Source: Sulfitobacter sp. F26169L (GTDB taxonomy: Bacteria > Pseudomonadota > Alphaproteobacteria > Rhodobacterales > Rhodobacteraceae). From it: a stretch of 64,000 nt of DNA. Numbering within the stretch: the stretch's first letter is position 1; the number at the start of each line of letters is the position of its first letter. A model generated the notes under the pieces. The model did no database searches and was not told the DNA's origin. It worked only from the letters and a program-made list of their open reading frames with translations. Shown here in pieces: positions 50,725-59,294 of this stretch. Made by a program: the position numbers and the translations under genes. Where the stretch lies: positions 23,228 to 87,227 of the forward strand of contig NZ_JAPMLP010000010.1 in the NCBI RefSeq assembly GCF_026410285.1, written 5' to 3'.

Positions 50725-51804
50725 CTAGTCCTTCAGCACTTGCGCGATATCGGGCGGAAACCGGATTCCCGCGCGCTCCCCTTGGGAAAAGGAGTGCGCT
50801 GCATCGGGTCTGTTTTGCTGCCGCAGCATGAATTTTGTGCCGTCATCCAATAGGATGTGAACATGGGTATCCGTACCGAAATACACGACGTTATCAATGA
50901 CGCCGCTTAATAGCCCCTCATCGGGGCTGACAAGGCTTGCGTGTTCGGGCCGCAGTGCCAGCGTGACTTGCCCCTCGCGCGCAGCGCCCTGCGACAGCCG
51001 CGCCGTTGTTGTCCGCTCCGTGCCAAGACGGATTTGCGCAATTTCTTCGGTTGCCGAGGTAACGACCGCAGGAATGAAATTTGTATCTCCGATGAAATCC
51101 GCCACAAACCGTTCGGCAGGATGATCGTAAATATCACGCGGCGCGCCGATTTGGCGGATGGACCCCGCATTCATCACCGCGATGCGGTCCGACATGGTTA
51201 ACGCTTCTTCCTGATCGTGGGTCACAAAGATAAACGTGATGCCGGTTTCTGTTTGCAGGCGCTTTAACTCCAGCTGCATCTCCTTGCGCAATTTGAAATC
51301 CAGCGCGCTGAGCGGTTCGTCAAGCAGCAGCAATTTCGGTTTGGGGGCCAGTGCTCGGGCAAGGGCAACCCTTTGCTGCTGCCCCCCTGATATCTGGCTG
51401 GTCTGGCGGTCGGCCATCTCGCTCATCTGTACCAGATCCACCATTTCCGAGACGGTTTTCCTGATCTCGTCCTTCGGCTTGCCCAGCATTTCCAGCCCGA
51501 AAGCGATATTCTGCGCCACCGTAAGGTGCGGGAACAGCGCATAGCTTTGGAATACGGTATTGATCGGGCGCTTGTGCGGGGGCAGGTCCAGCAGGCTTTG
51601 GCCAAACATGTCAAGCGACCCGGAGGTCGGATGCTCAAACCCCGCAATCATGCGCAGCAATGTTGTTTTGCCGCAGCCCGATGGCCCCAGAAGCGTGAAA
51701 AACTCGTTGTCCCTGATGTCCAGATCAGCGCCGGCCAATGCTTCGACAGGCGGTTTGCCCGGATAGACTTTTCGCAGCTTTTGCGCCCTGATCGCCGTTG
51801 ACAA
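50725..51804 (-). CDS. potA: Polyamine-type ABC ATPase, PotA/PotG family
   Basis: The 359-residue ATPase has Walker [10 protein letters not shown] near residue 40, signature I-S-G-G-Q-Q-Q-R-V near 135, Walker B L-L-L-L-D-E-P near 156 and the switch His in V-T-H-D-Q-E-E. A C-terminal TOBE domain completes it. The start is the TTG at 51804, with GGGGAG spaced seven bases upstream; the frame begins further back at an ATG (51840) without a ribosome site. It is first in the operon and diverges from the LuxR-type gene at 51951. Confidence 0.92.
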   Translation of the reverse strand: MSTAIRAQKLRKVYPGKPPVEALAGADLDIRDNEFFTLLGPSGCGKTTLLRMIAGFEHPTSGSLDMFGQSLLDLPPHKRPINTVFQSYALFPHLTVAQNIAFGLEMLGKPKDEIRKTVSEMVDLVQMSEMADRQTSQISGGQQQRVALARALAPKPKLLLLDEPLSALDFKLRKEMQLELKRLQTETGITFIFVTHDQEEALTMSDRIAVMNAGSIRQIGAPRDIYDHPAERFVADFIGDTNFIPAVVTSATEEIAQIRLGTERTTTARLSQGAAREGQVTLALRPEHASLVSPDEGLLSGVIDNVVYFGTDTHVHILLDDGTKFMLRQQNRPDAAHSFSQGERAGIRFPPDIAQVLKD

Positions 51805-51896
51805 AATATGATCTCCCCGATGACGCGACCATCGTAACAAACGGAGGTCTTACATGTCTCAAAACCCGAGCGTAGGATATTTACGGCTGACAAAAA

Positions 51897-51912
51897 TAAC
51901 CCTATTGGGTTA
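51897..51912. promoter_or_regulatory. Palindrome in the potA-luxR divergent region
   Basis: TAACCC-TATT-GGGTTA is a perfect 6+6 inverted repeat, 39 bases before the LuxR-type start and 92 before potA. A regulator bound here could act on both promoters. No other symmetrical site was found in the 146-base gap. Confidence 0.45.
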
Positions 51913-51950
51913 GTTTGTGCGGCATAAGCATGAATTTGAGGGTATAAGGC

Positions 51951-52748
51951 GTGCAAACCTTAACAGAAAAAGACGTGCTGCGCCTGCGCTCGCTTATGAA
52001 AAATGTCGGGACGGACAGATTTTTCGCCAGTTTCAAGCGGCTGTTGCAGGGGAAGCTGCGGTTCCATACATTTCTGATGATGCGGTTTGATCCGGACGCG
52101 CCGCCGGTGCTGCTGGATGCGTGGATACTGCAAGGCGCGCTGCCTGATGGTGTTCTCGATCAGTATATGGAGGGGGCATACGGACTTGATCCGTTTTACC
52201 AATTCAGCGCCATTCCCGAAACCGGCGGTTTGTACCAACTGGCAGAGGTTGCGCCCGACCGCTTCTTTTCCAGCGAGTATTTTCTGCATTATTTTCGCAA
52301 GACTGGTTTGCGTGACGAGGTCGGGCTTCTGGTGCCGCTGGCGTCGGGATCTGTCGCGCATATCTCTTTCAGCCGCCTAGAACGGACAGGTCGTTTCAAG
52401 CGTAAGGAACTGCGGTGTCTGAAACATTTTGCGCCGCTTCTTCTGGAATTGCTGGGCGCCCACTGCAGTGCTGTGCAAAAACCGCGCGTCAATGTGCCCG
52501 CGGCCCCGCCGAAAGGCCCGATGCAGGACCAGATCCGTACACAGGTCCACAAGACCCTGAATGTACGCCTGACCAGACGCGAGGCCGAGATTGCGGGGCT
52601 GGTCCTGCAGGGGCATTCAAATTCATCAGCGGCTCTGACCTTGGGCATCTCGCGCGAAACAGTAAAAGTTCATCGCCGGAATTTATATCAAAAACTTGAA
52701 ATATCATCGCCAAGCGAATTGTTTTCGATGCTCAAAAGTTTTCTGTGA
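51951..52748 (+). CDS. LuxR-family transcriptional regulator
   Basis: The 265-residue protein has a C-terminal LuxR/FixJ helix-turn-helix at about 205-260 (L-T-R-R-E-A-E-I-A-G-L-V-L-Q-G, then L-G-I-S-R-E-T-V-K-V-H-R-R-N-L-Y-Q-K-L). The N-terminal 180 residues do not show the conserved Trp/Asp pattern of acyl-homoserine-lactone sensors, and no receiver Asp is evident, so the signal is unknown. The start is GTG with a TAAGG ribosome site. It lies divergent from the polyamine importer and upstream of the large RTX gene, so either could be a target. Confidence 0.88.
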   Translation: MQTLTEKDVLRLRSLMKNVGTDRFFASFKRLLQGKLRFHTFLMMRFDPDAPPVLLDAWILQGALPDGVLDQYMEGAYGLDPFYQFSAIPETGGLYQLAEVAPDRFFSSEYFLHYFRKTGLRDEVGLLVPLASGSVAHISFSRLERTGRFKRKELRCLKHFAPLLLELLGAHCSAVQKPRVNVPAAPPKGPMQDQIRTQVHKTLNVRLTRREAEIAGLVLQGHSNSSAALTLGISRETVKVHRRNLYQKLEISSPSELFSMLKSFL

Positions 52749-52916
52749 AATCCGCGCAGGGCTGTTGATCGGGGTGCCGCGGCTTCGGGTTATGTGACTA
52801 TTTTTCATCAGATTAACCGGTGGCGCCTTGCGGGTAGATTATAAGCGTTGTGCAGTTATACGTACTCTCGCATGGTTTTCCCAAAGCATTTGGAATAGAC
52901 AGTCACTGGAAAAAGC

Positions 52917-55900
52917 ATGATTTCAACAAGCAATCTGGGCGCGGTCGCTCTGGATATCAACACCTCCGTAGAGGCAACCCTCAGCCGGTATTACGAAACC
53001 GATGACGGGCGCATCCTGCTGTTGTGGGAGGAAGGCGACGGTGCCGAGGGTGGAATAATTGATGTGGACGGCCCCGATTTTTTCAACCCTTTCACTTCCG
53101 ATTTACCAGAAGACATTAACCTCACCCCGCCGGACGGGCATTCGATCTCCCGACTAAGCGATTTTGTGGAATTGGGTTCGGATTACATCGGCTACTACTG
53201 GACACTACAGGGCAGCAGCGACTTCCAGATACAGCTTTTTGACCGTGAAACCCTGCAACCCGCCGGGCTGCGCAGCTATGAGATCGGTAGAAATGCCAGC
53301 AGTGTTGAAGTGTACAAAGGACCTGATGCAGAACTGAACCTGGTGGTGCCAGCCAGTTCGGGCGGCGGATACCAGTTATTCAACCTTAATCCTGACGGCA
53401 CCCAGCAATCGCTTGGCTACAGGTACGAAAGTGAAGAGCTTGCGCCGGATGGGTTTAATGGCGTGATCAATTCCTGGCTTCAGTTTATGCCTGATGGTCG
53501 GTTTATTGAATTCAGCAGCCTTGATGAAGGCAACCGTTCTAATGTTCCCGACCAGTTATCGGTGCGGATTACCGATCTGGATTTTGGCAACGCCGCTGCC
53601 TCTACGACTGATGTGTTTTCGACGTGGGATACCGACGTTGCACAAGCACGGCGCGCGGTAATGCACCCGCTGGAGGACGGCCGGGTTGTGCTGATGTGGA
53701 TGAACTTCTCAGACTTCCACCTGTACGGCAGCATCTATGACCCAAGCACTGGCGCGCGGACGCCGGAGCAGCAGTTTTTTGACCTCAACACCGAACCTGA
53801 TGGACTGTACAGCAAATACACCATTACCGAACATGACAACGGGATCGTTTCGTTTTTCTGGTTTTACGGTGACGCGTTTCGGTTTGATGCGGCTTTACTG
53901 GACACGCAGACAGGTGAAATGCTGCGCAGCGACACCGCACTGGGCGAGGACTATCGCGGCGGACTTACAGGATATTCTGGTGGCGTAATCGAGCTCGATG
54001 GCCGTTTGATCGCATGGTGGCATGAAGAAGATCCCGAAAACAACGGCGCTGGTAATGTTGAAAAACATAATATCATGGGCCGCGTGATCTGGCGGGAGGG
54101 GCGCGGCGCAGTGGACGAAGACGCGTTCGTCATCCGCGCGGATGTTCCGCAAACAGGGACAAGCGTGGTAGCAGGCCAATCGGGCGAGGTGATTGTGCTT
54201 TTGCCCGACACGCCGTTTGGTGAAACGCTGGGCCGCCGCACGATGGAACGTGTCCAGATTGAAGACCCCGACAAGGACACCGGCAGCGCTCCCGAAGTTA
54301 CAGGGTTCTCTTTGGGAGAGCGGCTTGACGGGACGGCATTTACCTACGATCTGCGCGCGCAGTTCTCAGACCCTGACGGCGATGCCTTTACCCTAACAGT
54401 CGAAGGGTTGCCGGACGGATTGTTATACAATGATGCAACCGGCCTCATCGCCGGAACACCGGATGCAGGTTTCCAGCCGGGTGGCGGCACATCGGCCGGT
54501 CTTGCCAGCTTTGACATCGAAATCACCGCACAGGATTCAACAGGGCGCACACGCATAGTCGAAAAATCACTTGTGCTGCGCGAGGATACTTCAGCGCCGG
54601 TGCCATCGATAAGTGTTGATAAAACGGTATTGCTGGAAAACGGCGCGGAAACGGGCGTTGTGATCCGGCTGAGCAATCCGGTAGATTACGACATCAGCTT
54701 TGACTGGTCGATCACCGATGCCAGCCGCGCGTTCGAGGTGTTCGACTTTGTCGCGCCCCAAGGCACGCCCCGCCTGACGATCGAAGCGGGGAATACAACC
54801 GCCTTGCTGCGCTTTACCGGCGTCGCGGATGACCGGCTGGAAGGAACAGAAACAATCCACCTTGCCTTTGATCCGGTCACGGAAGGGCAATACACGGATG
54901 CGGGTGATCACGTGATCACCATTCAGGACAGTTCTACTCCCGACCTGTTCGCCAACGATGGTCTGCTGGGTCTTGCAGCGGCCGCGCTGGACCAGAGCAG
55001 CATTGCGCAAGCGCGTGACTATCTTGCGGGGCTGTATGATCAGGGCATTAAATATGTGGCCTCGGTCGAGAAATTTATCGGCGGCAGTGCTGTGGCAACA
55101 GGTGCAGGCGCCACAACAGGGGTCGGCATTGATTTGGCGGATCTGTTCGGGATCACACCAGAAGGGCAGGGCAGCTATGAAGGAAACCAAACCGGACGTG
55201 TGAGTACGTGGAGTTCGTTTGCCTTTGACGTATCTGCGCAGCTTCCCGGCCCGCCCAATCTTGACCTCGGGATGGCGATAACCCTGCTGCCTGTGAACTT
55301 CGAGCCGCTGAACGCGGATGATCGCGCCGAGCTAAGCTTGGGGTACAATGTTTCGGTCGGCATATTCGGCGGCAGCTTGCGGATTGACCAAAATGCCAGC
55401 ACGGCCACAGGTGTCAGCGGATACAACTATACGCTGGCCAGCACGCTGCCGGTTCTGAATGCGCAGGTTGCGCTGAACGCCCCCGCACCGGGGGGGCGGA
55501 TTCCATTTGATGCGGGAGATTTTGCAACCCTGCTCAAATTCGATCTTGGGCCGTCCGCCTCTGCCGGGGTGACGTTGGGCCGGATCAAAAACCTGACAGA
55601 GCTAAACCGCAATGATCTGATCACCGGCAATGTGTTTGATGCCTACGACAAGGTAAAGAATGCCGAAGAGGGGCATTTCAGCACATCGGACGGCATTACG
55701 GGCAGCCCTGTCTCAGAGCGGATCACCGGCACAACTCAAGGCGATCACATAACCGGCGAAGGCGGTGATGACACGCTGATCGGCGGCGGCGGCGACGATT
55801 TGTTGTATGCAGGGGGGGAAGACATTGCCGGATTCGTCCGACTTGAAGGGGGCGCTGGCAATGACATGATGGTCTATGGCGGCGCGTATAGTTGGCACGC

Positions 55901-57011
55901 GTTCGGCGGCACCGGAAATGACAGCTATGTCATTGATATGGGCCGTGTGCAGGATGCCTACGAGGACCAGTCCCAATCCGGCGCATCCCCGTTTGTAAAA
56001 ATTACCGACACCGGTGGCGCCCGTGACAGGCTTATTCTGGTCACCGACCGCGAGATCAATCCCGAAACGGATATGAAGCTGACGATGGGCGCAAACGGTT
56101 CATTGATCGTGAGTGCTGCCAACCGGAACTTCTGGGGTACAGGTGACCCGCTCGGTATCGAGGTCGAGTTTCAGAGCGGTAGCGCGAGCCAGATTGAAGA
56201 AATCTGGTTTGCCACAGCCAACAGCGATGCCACGCTATATTCCGCGTATCAGGTCACCGATTTTGCATCCCGGACCGCTGCACTGTTGCAGGCTGTTGAT
56301 GACAGCACGGGCCGTGATCTGCGGGGTGATGAATTGCTGGCAAGCATACTTGAGGGTGGGTCCGGCAATGACCGGATCATCGGTGGCGAAGGCAATGACA
56401 GCCTGCATGGTGGTGATGGCAGCGACCGTTTGAACGGCGGCGGCGGTGATGATCTGATCCGGGGCGGCGACAGCATCGATGATCTGCGCGATGTTGTCTA
56501 TGCGGGCGCCGGACACGACACGGTGGATGCAGGCTATGGCAATGATCTGGTCTATGGTGGTGATGGAAACGACAGCATCGGCGGCGGCTTTGGTGCGGAC
56601 AGGCTGATCGGCCAGTCCGGAAACGATACATTGACCGGATCGGCGTTCGGAGACGAGATATTCGGGGGTGTGGGTGATGATTACATCAATGGTGGCTTTG
56701 GCAGTGATCTGATCAACGGCGGCGCTGGCGCCGATACGTTCTTTCATATCGGCGTTGCGGGGCATGGCAGTGACTGGATTCAGGATTATGCCTCAGCCGA
56801 GGGGGATGTTCTGGCTTTCGGCAAGGCCGATGCAACGGCAAACCAGTTTCAGGTAAACTATACCAACACCGATGGCGCGGGGCGTGCCGATACCGAAGAG
56901 GCATTTGTGATCTACCGCCCCACCGGCCAGATCATGTGGGCCTTGGTGGACGGGGCCGCACAGGATGAAATTGTCCTGCGGCTGGGGGATGGCGTGTTCG
57001 ATATCGCGTAA
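52917..57011 (+). CDS. Large RTX (hemolysin-type calcium-binding) secreted protein
   Basis: The 1364-residue protein has no N-terminal signal peptide, as expected for type I secretion. Residues 1-450 hold repeated propeller-like strands (G-R-V-V-L-M-W, G-R-L-I-A-W-W and similar). At about 455-560 comes an Ig/cadherin-like domain with D-P-D-G-D-A-F-T and A-T-G-L-I-A-G-T-P, then a Calx-beta-like domain at 560-670. An unrecognised segment runs 690-930. RTX nonapeptides are at about 937-970 and 1146-1260. The last 100 residues (W-I-Q-D-Y to W-A-L-V-D-G) recur in the pseudogene at 45135. A bidirectional terminator follows. Its role may be adhesion or a surface layer; no enzymatic motif was found. 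Confidence 0.93.
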   Translation: MISTSNLGAVALDINTSVEATLSRYYETDDGRILLLWEEGDGAEGGIIDVDGPDFFNPFTSDLPEDINLTPPDGHSISRLSDFVELGSDYIGYYWTLQGSSDFQIQLFDRETLQPAGLRSYEIGRNASSVEVYKGPDAELNLVVPASSGGGYQLFNLNPDGTQQSLGYRYESEELAPDGFNGVINSWLQFMPDGRFIEFSSLDEGNRSNVPDQLSVRITDLDFGNAAASTTDVFSTWDTDVAQARRAVMHPLEDGRVVLMWMNFSDFHLYGSIYDPSTGARTPEQQFFDLNTEPDGLYSKYTITEHDNGIVSFFWFYGDAFRFDAALLDTQTGEMLRSDTALGEDYRGGLTGYSGGVIELDGRLIAWWHEEDPENNGAGNVEKHNIMGRVIWREGRGAVDEDAFVIRADVPQTGTSVVAGQSGEVIVLLPDTPFGETLGRRTMERVQIEDPDKDTGSAPEVTGFSLGERLDGTAFTYDLRAQFSDPDGDAFTLTVEGLPDGLLYNDATGLIAGTPDAGFQPGGGTSAGLASFDIEITAQDSTGRTRIVEKSLVLREDTSAPVPSISVDKTVLLENGAETGVVIRLSNPVDYDISFDWSITDASRAFEVFDFVAPQGTPRLTIEAGNTTALLRFTGVADDRLEGTETIHLAFDPVTEGQYTDAGDHVITIQDSSTPDLFANDGLLGLAAAALDQSSIAQARDYLAGLYDQGIKYVASVEKFIGGSAVATGAGATTGVGIDLADLFGITPEGQGSYEGNQTGRVSTWSSFAFDVSAQLPGPPNLDLGMAITLLPVNFEPLNADDRAELSLGYNVSVGIFGGSLRIDQNASTATGVSGYNYTLASTLPVLNAQVALNAPAPGGRIPFDAGDFATLLKFDLGPSASAGVTLGRIKNLTELNRNDLITGNVFDAYDKVKNAEEGHFSTSDGITGSPVSERITGTTQGDHITGEGGDDTLIGGGGDDLLYAGGEDIAGFVRLEGGAGNDMMVYGGAYSWHAFGGTGNDSYVIDMGRVQDAYEDQSQSGASPFVKITDTGGARDRLILVTDREINPETDMKLTMGANGSLIVSAANRNFWGTGDPLGIEVEFQSGSASQIEEIWFATANSDATLYSAYQVTDFASRTAALLQAVDDSTGRDLRGDELLASILEGGSGNDRIIGGEGNDSLHGGDGSDRLNGGGGDDLIRGGDSIDDLRDVVYAGAGHDTVDAGYGNDLVYGGDGNDSIGGGFGADRLIGQSGNDTLTGSAFGDEIFGGVGDDYINGGFGSDLINGGAGADTFFHIGVAGHGSDWIQDYASAEGDVLAFGKADATANQFQVNYTNTDGAGRADTEEAFVIYRPTGQIMWALVDGAAQDEIVLRLGDGVFDIA

Positions 57012-57070
57012 GCCACACCACCCGAATTTGCCAAGGTTTCGGGCAGATCGGATAACTGCGAAGGGCAAAT

Positions 57071-57108
57071 GAAAAAGGGGGCGCCGCAGATACGGCGCCC
57101 CCTTTTTC
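57071..57108. terminator. Strong bidirectional rho-independent terminator
   Basis: A 16-base perfect stem (GAAAAAGGGGGCGCCG at 57071-57086, complement at 57093-57108) has a 6-base loop. A-runs and T-runs on opposite sides, plus a second T-run at 57112-57118, let it serve both the RTX gene and the convergent BCCT gene. Confidence 0.95.
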
Positions 57109-57129
57109 CGATTTTTTTACAATGACCGT

Positions 57130-58845
57130 TTATTCGGCAGCAAGACCTGCCGACAGGCCGTTTCCGGTTGCACCTTCAATCTTGTCGTGGGTCATCGGAA
57201 CACCTGCCTTTTGGCGGCGGGTGTCGTTATAGATCGCCTTCAGCAGGGCAACCGCCATAAGCGCCATCACGATGGAAAACGGCAGTGCGCCAATCACCAT
57301 CGCGGTCTGGATTGCCGACGTCCCCCCCGAAATCAGCAAACCGGCGACAACCATTGCCAGCGCCACACCCCAAAACAGGATATGCGGGCGCGCCTTTGGC
57401 CCTTCGTCACCCGCAGCGTTGATCGTGTTCACAATCAGCACCGCCGAGTCAGCCGACGTCACAAGGAAGGTCAACAACAATACAACGATCAGGAACGCCA
57501 TGCCCCATGCAAGCCACTGCGCAATCGGGGCCAGCATGAATTCGGTCATGGCAAAGATCTTGTCACCATTAGCCGCATCAAAGATTACCCCGTCCGCGCC
57601 GCCGTTAAGCTCCAGATCGATGGCGGTGCCACCGGCCCAAGCGAACCAGACAAAGCACATCAAGGCAGGTACAATCAGTGCGCCCAGTACAAATTCGCGG
57701 ATCGTTCGGCCACGGGAAATCCGCGCAAGGAACAGGCCGACGAAGGGAGCAAATGCGATCCACCATGCCCAGTAGAACACCGGCCACCAGCCTTGCCATT
57801 GCGCGAGCCGGAATGCTTCCGACCCTTCCACGCCATCAGACACAAAGACATTCACGCTCATCGCGGGCAGGGCGATCAGGTAGTCCCACAGGCCGACAAA
57901 CATTGCGTTGAAGCCGAACCATGTCGCTCCGAAGATGATGAAGAACCCCAGTAAAACGATGGAAAGCGCCATGTTGATGTTTGACAACCATTTGATGCCT
58001 TTCCCCACGCCTGACAGGGCCGAAAGCGTCGACAGACCCATGATGACCAGAAGCGCCACAATGATGCCGGTGGTGGATGCCGCGCCTTCGGCGTTTGTCA
58101 GGCCGCCAATGCCGATGCGGGCCAGACCCGCAATAAATTGGTCAACGCCAAAACCAAGCGTCTGCGCCACACCCAGAATGGTCGCGACGACCGCAACGAT
58201 GTCGATGATGTGACCCAGCGTACCGGCAAGCGCGTTACCGAATAGGGGTGTCAGGCCCGAACGGATGGTAAGGGGCAGACCGCGGCGATAGCTGAAAAAG
58301 GCAAGCGAAAGACCGCATATGGCGTAACACGCCCAAGCACTGAATCCCCAATGCAGGAACGACCATTTGTAGGCCATGCGCACATTGTCGGCCTCGCCGC
58401 CTGTGGTCAGGCCCATGATGGTTTCGGGGTTGCTGGCAAAGTGCGATACCGGCTCCGCCACCGCCCACGTAAGCATGCCGACTCCGATACCGGCACCGAA
58501 CATCATGGAGAACCAGGAAAATCTGGTGAATTCGGGACCTTCTCCGTCAAGACCGAGGTTCAGCCGCCCCGCAGCAGGCCAGACCGCCAGAATGAGACAT
58601 ACCAAAACAAAGAACGCGACCACCCAGATGTACCAAGCGGCAAAGTTTTGCAGAATAAATCCGTTAAATCCGTTCAAAACCAAACCCGAACTTATGGGCC
58701 AGAAAATTGCCCATACAACAAGTATCGAGATTATGATTTTGGCAGGTACGGCAACAGCCACTGAAAAGCCGTTGTAGAACCCGCCATCGGCAGTGTTGAT
58801 ATCCAATTCAGTCATTGGGGGACTGATCCCCTTATTATCTGACAT
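57130..58845 (-). CDS. BCCT-family betaine/choline/carnitine-type transporter
   Basis: The 571-residue carrier has about twelve transmembrane helices. The family signature is clear near residue 355: G-W-W-P-V-F-Y-W-A-W-W-I-A-F-A-P-F-V-G-L-F-L-A-R-I-S-R-G-R-T-I. The earlier F-S-W-F-S-M-M-F-G-A-G-I-G-V-G-M segment near 133 lines the substrate site with aromatic residues. It imports a quaternary-ammonium or sulfonium osmolyte such as betaine, choline or DMSP with Na+ or H+. The start at 58845 is chosen because AGAGGA lies just upstream; the long open extension has none. It is monocistronic, ending at the bidirectional terminator. Confidence 0.93.
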   Translation of the reverse strand: MSDNKGISPPMTELDINTADGGFYNGFSVAVAVPAKIIISILVVWAIFWPISSGLVLNGFNGFILQNFAAWYIWVVAFFVLVCLILAVWPAAGRLNLGLDGEGPEFTRFSWFSMMFGAGIGVGMLTWAVAEPVSHFASNPETIMGLTTGGEADNVRMAYKWSFLHWGFSAWACYAICGLSLAFFSYRRGLPLTIRSGLTPLFGNALAGTLGHIIDIVAVVATILGVAQTLGFGVDQFIAGLARIGIGGLTNAEGAASTTGIIVALLVIMGLSTLSALSGVGKGIKWLSNINMALSIVLLGFFIIFGATWFGFNAMFVGLWDYLIALPAMSVNVFVSDGVEGSEAFRLAQWQGWWPVFYWAWWIAFAPFVGLFLARISRGRTIREFVLGALIVPALMCFVWFAWAGGTAIDLELNGGADGVIFDAANGDKIFAMTEFMLAPIAQWLAWGMAFLIVVLLLTFLVTSADSAVLIVNTINAAGDEGPKARPHILFWGVALAMVVAGLLISGGTSAIQTAMVIGALPFSIVMALMAVALLKAIYNDTRRQKAGVPMTHDKIEGATGNGLSAGLAAE

Positions 58846-59113
58846 CCGTTTCCTCTGATTTTTGTTTTCAGGTTTGCCGCTGAACGTAGCGACACTTGAA
58901 ATAGCTCGGACCCGAAATCTTTCAACATTTCCGAGCGATGATGATTGTATCCTAAGGGGTCCGTCGGCGCAGTGCAAACCGGTATGGAGGACACTTATGA
59001 TTTCGATGAGGTGTGTGTACTGATGATTTATCCAATTCAAAATCAATTGGTTAGGTGGGAGAAACAGATCCTATGATGTCGAAAGATGAGGTGATTGGTC
59101 GTTGGTCAAGCGG

Positions 59114-59145
59114 AAAGTATCAGGTCAAAATTGGCCTGATACTTT
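59114..59145. promoter_or_regulatory. Near-perfect 32-bp palindrome upstream of the second RTX gene
   Basis: Fifteen-base arms (AAAGTATCAGGTCAA and TTGGCCTGATACTTT) match at 14 of 15 positions around a two-base centre. It carries GTATCAGG/CCTGATAC half-sites that recur at 59193-59211. It lies 150 bases before the ATG. It could be a strong operator or, as RNA, a hairpin; there is no T-run. Confidence 0.6.
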
Positions 59146-59192
59146 GCTGATACGGATGAATCTATCCGTGCGCCAAAGCAGTAAATTTCCCT

Positions 59193-59211
59193 CCTGATAC
59201 AATTTATCAGG
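59193..59211. promoter_or_regulatory. Second CCTGATA inverted repeat upstream of the RTX gene
   Basis: CCTGATA-CAATT-TATCAGG is a perfect 7+7 inverted repeat with a 5-base centre, 84 bases before the start codon. It repeats the half-site of the larger palindrome at 59114-59145, as expected when one dimeric regulator binds twice. Confidence 0.55.
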
Positions 59212-59294
59212 CCGGACATTCAGGCTTATTGATAGAAAGTTTCCCAGCGCTAACGATAAATTATTTGCTGTTAAAATATTATCCGGAGAACGTC

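Larger units (their letters stand above)
58846..59294. other. 449-base gap between BCCT and second RTX gene
   Basis: No gene is seen. The gap is AT-rich relative to its neighbours. It contains the divergent promoters of the BCCT and RTX genes and two inverted repeats built from CCTGATA half-sites, at 59114-59145 and 59193-59211, listed separately. Confidence 0.6.

Noticed and set aside
56350..56760. Tandem DNA repeats or CRISPR-like array
   Set aside because: The repetition is at the protein level (GGxGxDxUx nonapeptides). There are no constant repeats or spacers in the DNA.
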